Positions 26,514 to 34,631 of a DNA stretch of 64,000 nucleotides are shown here, in pieces. Position 1 is the first letter of the stretch; each line of letters opens with the position of its first letter. The notes beneath the pieces are model-generated. The model was not told the origin of the DNA and ran no database searches. It saw nothing but the letters and a program-made list of their open reading frames with translations. The position numbers and the translations under genes are program-made. Origin of the DNA: Lysobacter dokdonensis DS-58 (lineage in GTDB: Bacteria > Pseudomonadota > Gammaproteobacteria > Xanthomonadales > Xanthomonadaceae). The DNA lies in NCBI RefSeq assembly GCF_000770795.1, contig NZ_JRKJ01000016.1, positions 1-64,000 of the forward strand. The letters run 5' to 3'.

Positions 26514-28253
26514 TCAATACGACGCACGGTCGGTCCACGCGCCGGGCAGCGTCGCGTAGACGAGCCCGGCTTGTTCGACGACGCCGTCGATCACGTTCTT
26601 GTCGTAGATCACGGCCGCGGTGCCGTTGACCTTCATCTGGCCCTGCACGACGAGCGCGCCGTAGATCGCGGAGTTCGCGTTCATGCGCAGCATGCAGTCG
26701 TTGGGGCACGAGCCGGTCATGCTGCTGCCGGTGGCCGGGCGCAGCGTCGTGCCGGTATCGCGCACGAACACGAAGCCGAACACGACGCCATGAATATCCA
26801 CCGGTCCGTCGAGGATCAGGAAGACCGGCGCATTCGGCGTGCCGACCTGGCCGGTGATGTCGCAACCGACCTGGCACCAGATGATGCCGGTGCTGCTCTG
26901 TGCCGACAGCAGCGCATTCGTGCCCAGCTGGACGCCGCGCACGAGATTGGTGTGCGCGGTGGTCGGGATCACCCGGTCCGCGATCTTGTACAGGTACGCC
27001 TCGTCGGGCGGCACGGTGGCGACCACGCCGTTGTCGGGGTTCTGGTAGAGCACCGAGCCGGCCTTGGTCTCGGCGAAGCAATCCAGGTTGTTGTCCACCC
27101 ACGCCTGCACGCCGAAGATGTAGCGGAACATGTCCGGCGGGAACTCGCAGGTCGGATACGACAGCGAATCGGAGCGCACGTTGAAGTTCGCGCCGACGTG
27201 GCCGCCGGTGTTGTACAGCGTGTTGGAATTGGTGCTCGCGTCCACGTCGAGCACGTCGATGCCTTCGCAATCGGTGAATCCGCCGTTGCAGCGGTCGTTG
27301 CCGCTGGCGTCGTAGCTGAGCGTCGCCGGCGCGCCGTTCGCATCGCACTTGCAGTCGTCGCAGCGGATCGTGTTCTGGTAGATCGACGGCACGTGGCTGC
27401 CTTGCGTGTAGCGAAAGAACTCATCCGCGTAGCAGGTGTTGGGCGTACCGTGCTTGTCGATGTCCAGGCGGCTCCACACCGACACCGGCACACCGACGCC
27501 GCCCGCGTTCGGATTGGTCACGACCTGCAGGTTGCCGGTCACGTCGACCGCGCCGGACGCCATGATCGGCGGCGTGCGCACGATTTCATCGCCGAGCTTC
27601 GGATATTGGCCGACCGTCTGCACGAGCGTGCTGCTCGTGTTCTCGCCGGGCAGGCGCGCCACGCTGACGAAGGTGGCGACGCTCACGCTGGTCGCGCCGA
27701 CGTTGCCGCACGGGATGCCTTCCGCGACGCCCGCCGGTTGGCGCGCGAAGCACACGACGGGCGCCACGCCGTACGCGACGCCCTGCCCGTTCGCCATCGC
27801 CGTGATCTTCGAGGAGGTCGGCAGGCGCAGCATGTGTTGCGCGAGCGCGTTGTCGATGTTGGCGATGGTGTGCGTGTTGTCCGCGCGCAGGCGGAACATC
27901 GAGCCGCGGCGCGACACTTCCGCCGTATCCGGATCGCCGTCATCGTCGAACGTCGTATTCGGCACGGCGCCGCAGGGGAAGCTGTCGTCGGTCGCCCCGC
28001 AGCGTTCCCACAGGGCGGCGTTGGTCAGCATGTCGGGATGCTGGCGGAACAGGAATTCGAAGCCCTGCGCGAGCCCCGCTTCGGCCACTTCGCCGGCGAC
28101 CTTCGAGCGGACGTCGTTGCCGGTGCTGCGTTGTTCGAACACGCCCACGCGCAGCGCAAACAACGTCAGCAGGCCCGCGAGCAGCAACAGCACGAGCGCG
28201 ACGAGCAGGACGGTGCCGGACTGGTGCGAACGCGGATGGCGAATGGCGCGCAT
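26514..28253 (-). CDS. pilX: PilX-like minor pilin assembly protein, enlarged
   Basis: 579 residues, against about 170-200 for canonical PilX. The N-terminus fits PilX: a basic leader (MRAIRHPRSHQSGTVLL), one hydrophobic helix at about 14-34 and an alpha-helical spine with RSTGNDVRSKVAGEVAEAGL. The large C-terminal region carries many Cys, including CDDCKC at about 298-303, and ends with a segment resembling polar right-handed repeats (IYGALVVQGQMKVNGTAAVIYD). It lies between pilW and the pilV-like gene with 12-16 base gaps. Known family role: priming of pilus assembly with other minor pilins. The extra domain has no assigned function. Confidence 0.8.
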   Translation of the reverse strand: MRAIRHPRSHQSGTVLLVALVLLLLAGLLTLFALRVGVFEQRSTGNDVRSKVAGEVAEAGLAQGFEFLFRQHPDMLTNAALWERCGATDDSFPCGAVPNTTFDDDGDPDTAEVSRRGSMFRLRADNTHTIANIDNALAQHMLRLPTSSKITAMANGQGVAYGVAPVVCFARQPAGVAEGIPCGNVGATSVSVATFVSVARLPGENTSSTLVQTVGQYPKLGDEIVRTPPIMASGAVDVTGNLQVVTNPNAGGVGVPVSVWSRLDIDKHGTPNTCYADEFFRYTQGSHVPSIYQNTIRCDDCKCDANGAPATLSYDASGNDRCNGGFTDCEGIDVLDVDASTNSNTLYNTGGHVGANFNVRSDSLSYPTCEFPPDMFRYIFGVQAWVDNNLDCFAETKAGSVLYQNPDNGVVATVPPDEAYLYKIADRVIPTTAHTNLVRGVQLGTNALLSAQSSTGIIWCQVGCDITGQVGTPNAPVFLILDGPVDIHGVVFGFVFVRDTGTTLRPATGSSMTGSCPNDCMLRMNANSAIYGALVVQGQMKVNGTAAVIYDKNVIDGVVEQAGLVYATLPGAWTDRASY

Positions 28254-28269
28254 CGGGGTCTCCTGCGAT

Positions 28270-28863
28270 TCAGATGCCGGCGCCGACGGACCGCACGTAG
28301 ACGGTCTGGCGCATCGTGCGTTCCGTGGGCGCCGCCGACGGATTGGTGTCGACCAGGCGGCCGGTGATCGTCACGTCGATCTGGCGGACGAAGTCGTCCG
28401 TGGCGCCGGCGGGGACGCGGTCGAAGCGGATGGCGGTGATCTCCACCTGGTCCGAACTCAGTTGCGTGGCGCCGTCGAGCGCACAGGTGTTCGGACGCGC
28501 GCCCGCACCCAGCACGCGCAACCGGCCGCTATCGACGCCCAGCACATGCCAAGGACCTTGCGCGGCCCCTTCGTACGCGTAGATCGCACACACGTTCCCG
28601 GGCGTCGCTACGGGCCGGAATTCATTCGCGCCCAACGCAGCGGTCAACGGATCCCCCACCGAACGCGCGCGCCGCAGGTCGTTCGCGACGAGATTCAGCG
28701 TCGCGCGCAATTCCTGGTTCAACCGCGTGGACTGCAACGTCTGCCGGTTCGAACGGATCACGGCGACCACGAGCGTGATCACCGCCGCCATGACGACGAG
28801 CGCCAGCACGAGCGAGACCATCAGCTCGATGAGGGTGAACCCGGCTTGTCGCCGCTTCAACAC
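28270..28863 (-). CDS. pilW: PilW-like minor pilin
   Basis: 197 residues. The prepilin signal (KRRQAGFTLIELMVSLVLAL) is followed by a membrane helix and a spine with TRLNQELRATLNLVANDLRRA, typical of PilW. Later DQVEITAIRFDRV and RTMRQTVYVRSVGAGI match PilW-type C-termini. The likely start is GTG at 28863 with GGGGA 7 bases upstream, giving a 7-base overlap with the fimT 3' end; no in-frame ATG fits before the pilin motif. Second gene of the operon. Known role: minor pseudopilin in the type IV pilus priming complex. Confidence 0.83.
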   Translation of the reverse strand: MLKRRQAGFTLIELMVSLVLALVVMAAVITLVVAVIRSNRQTLQSTRLNQELRATLNLVANDLRRARSVGDPLTAALGANEFRPVATPGNVCAIYAYEGAAQGPWHVLGVDSGRLRVLGAGARPNTCALDGATQLSSDQVEITAIRFDRVPAGATDDFVRQIDVTITGRLVDTNPSAAPTERTMRQTVYVRSVGAGI

Positions 28864-29435
28864 TGCGGCATCCCCGACATCGCAGGACGGCTCGACGGCG
28901 TGCAGGACCGCGCCTGCCCCAGCGTCTCCACTTCGACCACGACGTCGTACTTCCCGCTCGGCGAAGTCAGCGTCACCTGGCGACTGCCCAGCAACCCGCC
29001 GGTGGTGACGATCGCGCCCAGCGTGTTGTCGAAGCGGAAGTCCGAGGGCAACGCGCCGATCGCGACGCCGCGGTATTCGCCCGACGAGACCACCTGGCGG
29101 ATGCCCGCCACCATGCACTGCGTGTCCTGCGTGCAATCGCAGGCGGCCGATTCGCCGGCCGGCGCGCCGCCCGTCGGTGGCGTCGCCTCATTCGCGCCGA
29201 CGCACCACGCGGTGCCGCTCCCATTCATCGCAATGGTGATCGGCAGGTCGTGCTTGACCGACTCTGCGCGGGCGTGACTGATGAGGCTGGAAACATCGTC
29301 GGCCGCCGCGCGCACGCGGTGGCGGTCGAAGAAATCGGACAGCGAAGGCGCCGCAAGCGCGGCGAGGACCGCGAGGATCGCCACCGCGATCATCAACTCG
29401 AGCAACGTGAATCCGGGGGACCGTTGCGCACGCAT
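28857..29435 (-). CDS. fimT: FimT/GspH-type minor pilin
   Basis: 192 residues. The prepilin motif SPGFTLLELMIAVAILAVLA has the Gly-Phe cleavage site and Glu at +5. The helix continues as DFFDRHRVRAAADDVSSLISHARAESVKHD, characteristic of FimT/GspH. The C-terminal beta domain contains several Cys and ends TSPSGKYDVVVEVETLGQARSC. The ATG at 29435 has GGAG 9 bases upstream and is preferred over the ATG at 29441, which is only 3 bases from it. First gene of the operon fimT-pilW-pilX-pilV-like. FimT proteins in some relatives bind DNA for uptake; that is family knowledge, not shown here. Confidence 0.85.
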   Translation of the reverse strand: MRAQRSPGFTLLELMIAVAILAVLAALAAPSLSDFFDRHRVRAAADDVSSLISHARAESVKHDLPITIAMNGSGTAWCVGANEATPPTGGAPAGESAACDCTQDTQCMVAGIRQVVSSGEYRGVAIGALPSDFRFDNTLGAIVTTGGLLGSRQVTLTSPSGKYDVVVEVETLGQARSCTPSSRPAMSGMPQC

Positions 29436-29451
29436 GATCATCGTCTCCGCC

Positions 29452-29471
29452 GTGGGTGCGTGGATTGAAAC
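29452..29471 (+). repeat. Isolated CRISPR-repeat-like sequence in the fimT leader
   Basis: GTGCGTGGATTGAAAC at 29456-29471 matches, with one or two changes, the 3' half of type I-C CRISPR repeats as I remember them (ending GCGTGGATTGAAAC). It occurs once, 17 bases upstream of the fimT start, with no second copy, spacer or cas gene in the window. It may be chance or a relic. Confidence 0.35.
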
Positions 29472-29599
29472 GCCGCTGGCGGTTCTTCACGGGCACGAAA
29501 CGGACGGGCGGGGCAGACGGAGTGACGAACGAAGACGAACGCTGTTTCGCCGCGCACGCGCCGGCGCGATGATGATGCTGCGGCGCGTGCGCCCGTCGT

Positions 29600-29884
29600 T
29601 CAGTGGCAATCGAGCGACTGGATGACGTTGTCCTTGTCCGTGTAGATCGTGAGGCGGTCGGGGCGGTAATCCGCGCGCTCGACGTTCTCCGGGCCGATGA
29701 TGCGCCACAGCCCGAGCCCGCTTTCGCGCACCAGGCGGCGCGCGTTGTCTTCGGTCGCGGGCTGGCCTTTCGCCCAATCGAGCTTCGAGGTGTCGCATTT
29801 CGCGACGCCCTTGTCCTTCGTGTCCATCGGCGCGCAGGCGCTCAGCGCGCACGCCGCGGCAATCGCCAGGGTGAACCGGTGCAT
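29600..29884 (-). CDS. I78-family peptidase-inhibitor lipoprotein
   Basis: 94 residues. The signal peptide MHRFTLAIAAACALSAC ends at a lipobox Cys. The mature part matches the I78 inhibitor family: GQPATEDNARRLVRESGLGLWRI, PENVERADYRPDRLTIYTD and DNVIQSLDC. Known role: small inhibitors of serine peptidases; here it would be lipid-anchored and probably protects against endogenous or foreign proteases. A GGAGGAGA site precedes the ATG. It stands alone on the minus strand: 164 bases separate it from fimT, and a palindrome lies between it and the GST gene. Confidence 0.85.
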   Translation of the reverse strand: MHRFTLAIAAACALSACAPMDTKDKGVAKCDTSKLDWAKGQPATEDNARRLVRESGLGLWRIIGPENVERADYRPDRLTIYTDKDNVIQSLDCH

Positions 29885-29901
29885 CGTGGGTCTCCTCCGT
29901 C

Positions 29902-29921
29902 ATCCCCGCGGACGCGGGGAT
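29902..29921. repeat. REP-like palindrome
   Basis: ATCCCCGCG (29902-29910) and CGCGGGGAT (29913-29921) form a perfect 9-base inverted repeat with a 2-base loop. This resembles palindromic REP-type units scattered in many proteobacterial genomes. It lies upstream of the I78 gene and downstream of none, so a promoter-region hairpin or mobile repeat is likelier than a terminator. Confidence 0.5.
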
Positions 29922-29952
29922 CGCAGACTAGGCCAACGCATCGCAAGCGGCT

Positions 29953-30594
29953 TTACGGCAATTCGCCGGCCGAATGCGGATCGATCGAATACGGGTGCAC
30001 CTCCGCCAGGAATCCCGGCTGCGCCTCCACCCGCGCGACCCACGCGCGGAACTCGGCGAATGGCGACAGCGCGATGCCCGCCTCCTCCGCACGACTGGCA
30101 TAGGCGAAGAGCGCGATGTCGGCGATGGTGTACGCCTGCCCCGCGATGAAGGGCCGCAGTGACAGTTCGCGATCGAGCAACGCCAGCGTTCGCAAGGCAC
30201 CCGCGCGTTTGGCTTCCACGATGTCCGGCGCGCGGCGCGCCAGCTTGTCCGTCATCGTCCAGTGCCGTAGCGACCCGATGACGGCCTCCACGTTCTCCTG
30301 TTCGAACGACAACCACTGGTGCACCTTCGCGCGTGCGAACGGATCGTTCGGCAGGTACGCCGTGCCATCGGCGAGGTAGGCGAGGATCGCGTTCGACTCG
30401 GCGAGCGCGCGTCCGTCGTCGAGTTGCAGCACCGGCACCTTGCCGGTGGGATTCAGCGCGAGGAATTCGGGCGTGCGTCCCGCGCCTTCGAAGATCGACA
30501 CTTCGACGGTGCGATGCGGCAGCCCGAGGTGGCGCAGCAACTGCCGGACTTTCCAGGCATTTCGAGACGGCAGGTAATCGTAGAGAGTGGGCAT
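29953..30594 (-). CDS. Glutathione S-transferase family protein
   Basis: 213 residues. The N-terminal thioredoxin-like domain reads YDYLPSRNAWKVRQLLRHLG, with the conserved cis-Pro and Ser in NPTGKVPVLQLDDGRALAESNAIL. The all-helical C-terminal domain contains AYTIADIALFAYASRA, the usual GST N-capping box. The cytosolic family uses glutathione for conjugation or reduction; no substrate can be read. The start at 30594 (MPTLYDYL) is preferred because homology begins there; the ribosome site is weak. It is the last gene of a leftward run PNPOx-2OG-VOC-GST, 81 bases after the VOC gene. Confidence 0.88.
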   Translation of the reverse strand: MPTLYDYLPSRNAWKVRQLLRHLGLPHRTVEVSIFEGAGRTPEFLALNPTGKVPVLQLDDGRALAESNAILAYLADGTAYLPNDPFARAKVHQWLSFEQENVEAVIGSLRHWTMTDKLARRAPDIVEAKRAGALRTLALLDRELSLRPFIAGQAYTIADIALFAYASRAEEAGIALSPFAEFRAWVARVEAQPGFLAEVHPYSIDPHSAGELP

Positions 30595-30675
30595 GGCGGC
30601 GTGCATCGGAGGGAAGGCCGCAGTGTGTCGGGCGCCGTCGGCCGCGGATATCCGGATCTTGCGACGGGCCGCCGG

Positions 30676-31056
30676 TCAGTCCCAGGTCGTGGCGTTCTTC
30701 GGGAAGCCGGGGCGTTGCACGCGCACGATGCAGAAGCGTTGTCCGGTGGGCGCGTCCATGACCACCCAGCGTTCGAGGCGCCTGGCCACCTTCGCGCCGT
30801 GCGCTTCCAGCCGCGCGACTTCCGCTTCGATGTCGTCGGTCTCGATGTCGATGTGCACGCGACTCTCATGCGACACGCGCTGCAACTGCACGATCGGTTC
30901 GTCGGGCGGCGTGTCGAGCATGACGTAGTCGCCGCGCGTGCCGGGATGCGCACGGTCGATCCCGCGCCCGAGGGCGGCGGACCAGAACGTGGCCGCCGCG
31001 TCGATGTCGTCGGTATTGCAGTCGATCAGCAGTGCGCAAAGACGGGAACGATGCAT
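30676..31056 (-). CDS. VOC-superfamily glyoxalase-like protein
   Basis: 126 residues. The beta-alpha-beta-beta-beta pattern of the VOC fold is visible: LCALLIDCNTDDIDAAATFW at the start, VHIDIETDDIEAEVARLEAHGAKV in the middle and APTGQRFCIVRVQRPGF at the end. It fits the Glyoxalase_6-like group; the substrate is unknown. The ATG at 31056 lies 4 bases after the stop of the 2OG-oxygenase gene, giving likely re-initiation. Longer starts would overlap that gene. The metal ligands of this subgroup are not certain from sequence alone. Confidence 0.8.
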   Translation of the reverse strand: MHRSRLCALLIDCNTDDIDAAATFWSAALGRGIDRAHPGTRGDYVMLDTPPDEPIVQLQRVSHESRVHIDIETDDIEAEVARLEAHGAKVARRLERWVVMDAPTGQRFCIVRVQRPGFPKNATTWD

Positions 31057-31060
31057 GTCG

Positions 31061-31741
31061 TCAATCCAGGTGGGCTGCATTCTTGTCGCGATCCTTGCCG
31101 AAATCGCGGTCCGCGCGCCCCGCGATCCATTTGACGAAGCGCGACAGGCGGCCGCGCCGCGTCTTGCGCGCCTTCGCGGCCGCGTCCACGAGCCACGCGA
31201 CCTGGATCACGTGGCGCTCGCCTTCGAACGGCAAGTGCCCGTGGTAGGAACAGTCGGTGCGGCGGAATGCCGCCAGTGTTCCGTAGACCGGGGGGATCTC
31301 GGGGACGAGCATGGATTCGATGTCGTCGGGCCTGGCGAGGAAGCGCAGGCATCCGGCGTGCATCCGGTCCGGCCACGCCGGGTTGAGATACAGCAGCGCA
31401 CTGGCCACCTTCGACTGGCTATCGGTATGGATCGACCCGTGGCGCAGATTGAGCGAACGGCAGAGCGTCACCAGCGGCGGATATCGCGACATGCGCTCGA
31501 TGCCCAAACGCGCGCCGAGCGCATCGGCGAATTCCGGCGCGGTGAGCGCATCGACCAGTGCATTGACGCTCGGGCCGCAATCCCCGGCGGCGTGCGGGAA
31601 ATACCCGGCACCGCGATAGCGCGGGAAATCCGCGTCGAGATCCGGCATCGCGGCCGGATCGAGCACCTCGTGCGCGATCAGCAGCGGGAACGGCGCCAGC
31701 CAGGCCGGCGCGGTCTCCAGTCGTGCGGGGCGCAGGACCAT
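31061..31741 (-). CDS. 2-oxoglutarate/Fe(II)-dependent oxygenase-like protein
   Basis: 226 residues. The double-stranded beta-helix iron site is suggested by HTD in HGSIHTDSQSKVASALLYLNP and by the distal His and Arg in YHGHLPFEGERHVIQVAW. The cysteine-rich GCLRFLA strand lies between. A basic C-terminal tail (KARKTRRGRLSRFVKWIAG) follows. Known chemistry: hydroxylation of a small molecule or protein side chain using 2-oxoglutarate and O2. The substrate is unknown. It sits 15 bases after the PNPOx-like gene and 4 bases before the VOC gene, so one operon. Confidence 0.8.
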   Translation of the reverse strand: MVLRPARLETAPAWLAPFPLLIAHEVLDPAAMPDLDADFPRYRGAGYFPHAAGDCGPSVNALVDALTAPEFADALGARLGIERMSRYPPLVTLCRSLNLRHGSIHTDSQSKVASALLYLNPAWPDRMHAGCLRFLARPDDIESMLVPEIPPVYGTLAAFRRTDCSYHGHLPFEGERHVIQVAWLVDAAAKARKTRRGRLSRFVKWIAGRADRDFGKDRDKNAAHLD

Positions 31742-31756
31742 GCGCCGAGCATAACG

Positions 31757-32236
31757 CTAGTGCAGGTCGACCTTCGCGACGTGGTCCTTGTAGTCCTTCT
31801 TCGGGTCGATGCCGACCAGCATCTTGACGCCCGCGAGCATGCTGTTCGCGTTCTCCCACACTTCGGCGTCGTCGGCATCGAAGCGCAGCAGGGCCAGTTT
31901 CGGATCGTCCTTGCCCTCGTACCAGGCGGCCACGAAGGGATTCCAGAGGCGATCGATCACGGCGCGATCGATGTCCACCTGCAGCGCACCGGACAGGCAC
32001 GCGAAGAGGTCATGCCCCTTGGAGGCGAAGTTCGCGACCGCGCGGCCGCCGCCGTCTCCCAGCTGCTGCACCAGCGCATTGTCCTTCGCGGTGAAGAACC
32101 AGATCGGGCCGCGCTCGTGTTCGTACAGCGCGGTGAGCGGGCGCGCGTGCCCCTCGCCGTCGAGCCCGACGAAGATCGTCCGGTCGGACTTCAGGGCCTT
32201 CCACAACTTCTCTTCCAACTCATGGGGCGTGGACAT
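31757..32236 (-). CDS. Pyridoxamine 5'-phosphate oxidase-like general stress protein
   Basis: 159 residues. The flavin-binding split barrel of the general stress protein 26 group is visible: SDRTIFVGLDGEGHARPLTALYEHERGPIWFFTAKDN, then GRAVANFASKGHDLFACLSG and DDPKLALLRFDADDAEVWE. The family binds FMN or related cofactors; reaction unknown, with stress association reported for relatives. First gene of the run PNPOx-2OG-VOC-GST. It diverges from dbpA with an 81-base shared promoter region in which I see no convincing boxes. Confidence 0.85.
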   Translation of the reverse strand: MSTPHELEEKLWKALKSDRTIFVGLDGEGHARPLTALYEHERGPIWFFTAKDNALVQQLGDGGGRAVANFASKGHDLFACLSGALQVDIDRAVIDRLWNPFVAAWYEGKDDPKLALLRFDADDAEVWENANSMLAGVKMLVGIDPKKDYKDHVAKVDLH

Positions 32237-32317
32237 TCGTGAGCTCCGCCGTTGCGAACGCCCGGTTTTATGCGAGCGCCGGTGAACGGCGGGCGACGGC
32301 GGCCGGTATCATGGCGC

Positions 32318-33700
32318 ATGAACGACGCCGTCGAATTCTCCGATCTCCCGCTCGATCCCGCGCTGATGCAGGGTCTCGACGCGCTTGGCCACGTGCGCAT
32401 GACGCCCGTGCAAGCGCGCAGCCTGCCCGCGCTGCTGGAGGGCCACGACCTCATCGCGCAAGCGCCCACCGGCAGCGGCAAGACCGCGGCGTTCGGCCTG
32501 GCGCTGTTGCAACGCATCGAGCTTGCGCAGATCCGCGCGCAGGCCCTGGTGCTGTGCCCGACCCGCGAGTTGGCCGACCAGGTCGCCAAGCACATCCGCA
32601 AGCTCGCCACCGGATTGCCGAACCTCAAACTGCTGACGCTCACCGGCGGCGTGGCGCTCGGTCCGCAACTGGCCTCGCTCGGGCATGCGCCGCACGTCGT
32701 CGTCGGCACCCCCGGGCGCGTGCAGGAATTGCTGCGCAAGAAGGCGCTCGACCTGCGCGGCATCCGCACGCTGGTGCTCGATGAAGCCGACCGCTTGCTC
32801 GACATGGGCTTCGAGGAACCGATCCGCGAAATCGTGAAGGCCACGCCGAAGGACCGGCAATCGCTGCTGTTCTCCGCGACCTTCCCCGACGCCGTGCGCG
32901 ACATCGCGCGCGCCACGATGCGCGAGCCGGTCGAAGTCACCGTCGAAGGCGCCGCCGACAAACCGACGATCGACCAGCGTTTCTACGAGATCGACCCGGA
33001 GCGCAAGCCCGCCGCCCTCGCCGGCCTGCTGATGGACCACGGCGGCGGGCACACGGTCGTGTTCTGCAACATGCGCCGCGATACGGAAGAAGTCGTGTCG
33101 TCGCTCACGCACCTGGGCTTCTCCGCGCTCGCCTTGCATGGCGACATGGAGCAGCGCGATCGCGAAGAGGTGCTCGTGTTGTTCGCCAATCGCAGTTGCA
33201 ACGTGCTGGTGGCGAGCGATGTCGCCGCGCGCGGGCTCGACATCGAAGACCTCGGCGCGGTGGTCAACTACGACGTGCCGAACGACCCGGACACCTACCT
33301 GCACCGCATCGGCCGCACCGGCCGCGCGGGCCGCGAAGGCATTGCGCTGACGATCAGCACGTCGCGCGAGCTCCCGCGCCTGAGGGCGATCGAAGCGGCG
33401 CTCGGTTTGGACATCTCGTTGCAGCGCCCGCCGCTCGCCGCGCTGAAGGCCAACGTCGGCCAGCGCGCGCCGATGGCGACGCTGCGCATCGACGGCGGCC
33501 GAACCGACAAACTGCGCCCCGGCGACATCGTCGGCGCGTTGACGGGCGAAGGCGGATTGAAGGGCGATGCGATCGGCAAGATCGACGTATTCGCCACCCG
33601 CAGTTACGTCGCGGTGCCCGCGTCGCAGGCGAACGCCGCGCTCAACCGCCTGCAGCAAGGCAAGATCAAAGCGAAGCGCTTCCGGGTCCGGAAGCTGTAA
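32318..33700 (+). CDS. dbpA: DEAD-box ATP-dependent RNA helicase DbpA
   Basis: 460 residues, the DbpA size. Motifs in order: Q motif (MTPVQARSLPALLEG), Walker A APTGSGKTAA at about 49-58, PTRELADQ, TPGRVQE, DEAD in VLDEADRLLDMGF, SAT, ARGLDIEDL and HRIGRTGRAGR. The C-terminal ~75 residues (DKLRPGDIVGALTGEGGL, VFATRSYVAVP) are the DbpA RNA-binding domain that recognises hairpin 92 of 23S rRNA. Known role: 50S subunit maturation. The start MNDAVEF at 32318 agrees with the family. Its last 35 bases overlap the convergent QueC-like gene. Confidence 0.94.
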   Translation: MNDAVEFSDLPLDPALMQGLDALGHVRMTPVQARSLPALLEGHDLIAQAPTGSGKTAAFGLALLQRIELAQIRAQALVLCPTRELADQVAKHIRKLATGLPNLKLLTLTGGVALGPQLASLGHAPHVVVGTPGRVQELLRKKALDLRGIRTLVLDEADRLLDMGFEEPIREIVKATPKDRQSLLFSATFPDAVRDIARATMREPVEVTVEGAADKPTIDQRFYEIDPERKPAALAGLLMDHGGGHTVVFCNMRRDTEEVVSSLTHLGFSALALHGDMEQRDREEVLVLFANRSCNVLVASDVAARGLDIEDLGAVVNYDVPNDPDTYLHRIGRTGRAGREGIALTISTSRELPRLRAIEAALGLDISLQRPPLAALKANVGQRAPMATLRIDGGRTDKLRPGDIVGALTGEGGLKGDAIGKIDVFATRSYVAVPASQANAALNRLQQGKIKAKRFRVRKL

Positions 33701-34499
33701 GGGGCGTTTCCTTCCGGCGCAGGCCCAGCGTTTCGAGCACGAAGACGATCGGGGTCCGGAACGGCAGCAGGCAGGTGCGGAACAATGCCGAACGGATGCG
33801 GCTGCTGCGCGGCAATCGCCAGGCCAGTCCTTCCTCGATGGTGTACAGGCACGGGTGGCAGACGCCACAGGGTTGCGCGTTGCGCCGCGGGCTGTGGCAG
33901 AACCACGTCATCCCCATGATCTCGTCCCATCCGTTCGCCCGTGCCTGTTCAGCCATCTCGCGCTTGGTGGTTTCGAACACGGGGAAGGAAAAGAAACGGA
34001 ACAGGCGATGGAGATCCGTCGATTTTTCGGACCGGCCCGCGGCCCGTGGATCGAACACATGCGTGGGCCCGGCCGCGCGCTCGACTTCCATCGTGAATGG
34101 CGCCAGCACCGCGTGCGCCTTGTCGTCGCGATGCACGCACAGTTCGATCTCGTCGATCCCGTCCTGCGTGCAGAACCACGCCAACCATTCATATTGCCGA
34201 CCGAGGAAACTGCGCTCTAGCGTGCGCTCGTAAGCACTGGTGATGTCGGGATCCTGCGCGAGCGTGTCGACGTTGCAGAATTCCGTCGGCGCAAGTCGCA
34301 CATCCGAATCCGGAAAAACTTTCCGCAACGCCAGCCGGATGCGCTCCATCGTCGCGAGCTCGACACTGGTCGATTCGCGCTTGTCGCGCAACAGGTAATA
34401 GGGCGCGATGTGCACGTTTTCCCGGGAAAGCAGGCACAAAAGACGAAATGTGGAATCCCAGCCACCGGTCCACAGCAGCCGCACGCGTGCCTCTTGCAT
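33666..34499 (-). CDS. QueC-like PP-loop ATPase paralog A
   Basis: 277 residues. An N-terminal PP-loop LLWTGGWDSTFRLL (TGGWDS at 11-16) marks the ATP-pyrophosphatase fold. The C-terminal zinc site is C201-x9-C211-G-x-C214-x2-C217 (QPCGVCHPC), as in 7-cyano-7-deazaguanine synthase QueC. QueC itself has SGGxDS, and the middle regions diverge, so the substrate may differ. The family adenylates a carboxylate and adds an amine or related group. A second, divergent paralog is next door (34632-35435); both share QYEWLA, TWFCH and the Cys motif. The ATG at 34499 has GGAG 9 bases upstream; an ATG at 34520 has no site. No other queuosine genes are nearby. Confidence 0.8.
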   Translation of the reverse strand: MQEARVRLLWTGGWDSTFRLLCLLSRENVHIAPYYLLRDKRESTSVELATMERIRLALRKVFPDSDVRLAPTEFCNVDTLAQDPDITSAYERTLERSFLGRQYEWLAWFCTQDGIDEIELCVHRDDKAHAVLAPFTMEVERAAGPTHVFDPRAAGRSEKSTDLHRLFRFFSFPVFETTKREMAEQARANGWDEIMGMTWFCHSPRRNAQPCGVCHPCLYTIEEGLAWRLPRSSRIRSALFRTCLLPFRTPIVFVLETLGLRRKETPLTASGPGSASL

Positions 34500-34631
34500 T
34501 GCATCGCACTCCGCTTGCATCGACGTCAGTTTCGCAGCCTGCGCATCAACGCCAATTCATTTCATGCAATGCGCATCCGGCGTTCACGGCGCGCGTGCGA
34601 ATTTCCCGGCACCAGGTTTCGGGACACGCAC
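34500..34631. promoter_or_regulatory. Divergent promoter region between the two QueC-like genes
   Basis: 132 bases separating two head-to-head paralogs, somewhat richer in AT than the flanks (for example CAATTCATTTCATGCAATG around 34551-34569). Promoters for both genes must lie here or within the other gene's start. I cannot assign exact boxes. Confidence 0.4.

Noticed and set aside
25521-28367. Plus-strand frame of about 950 codons over the pilin genes
   Set aside because: Arg/His/Ala-rich shadow; the minus-strand pilin motifs are intact.
29452-29471. Possible CRISPR array at the fimT leader
   Set aside because: One repeat-like unit only, no second copy at a spacer-like distance, no cas genes in the window.
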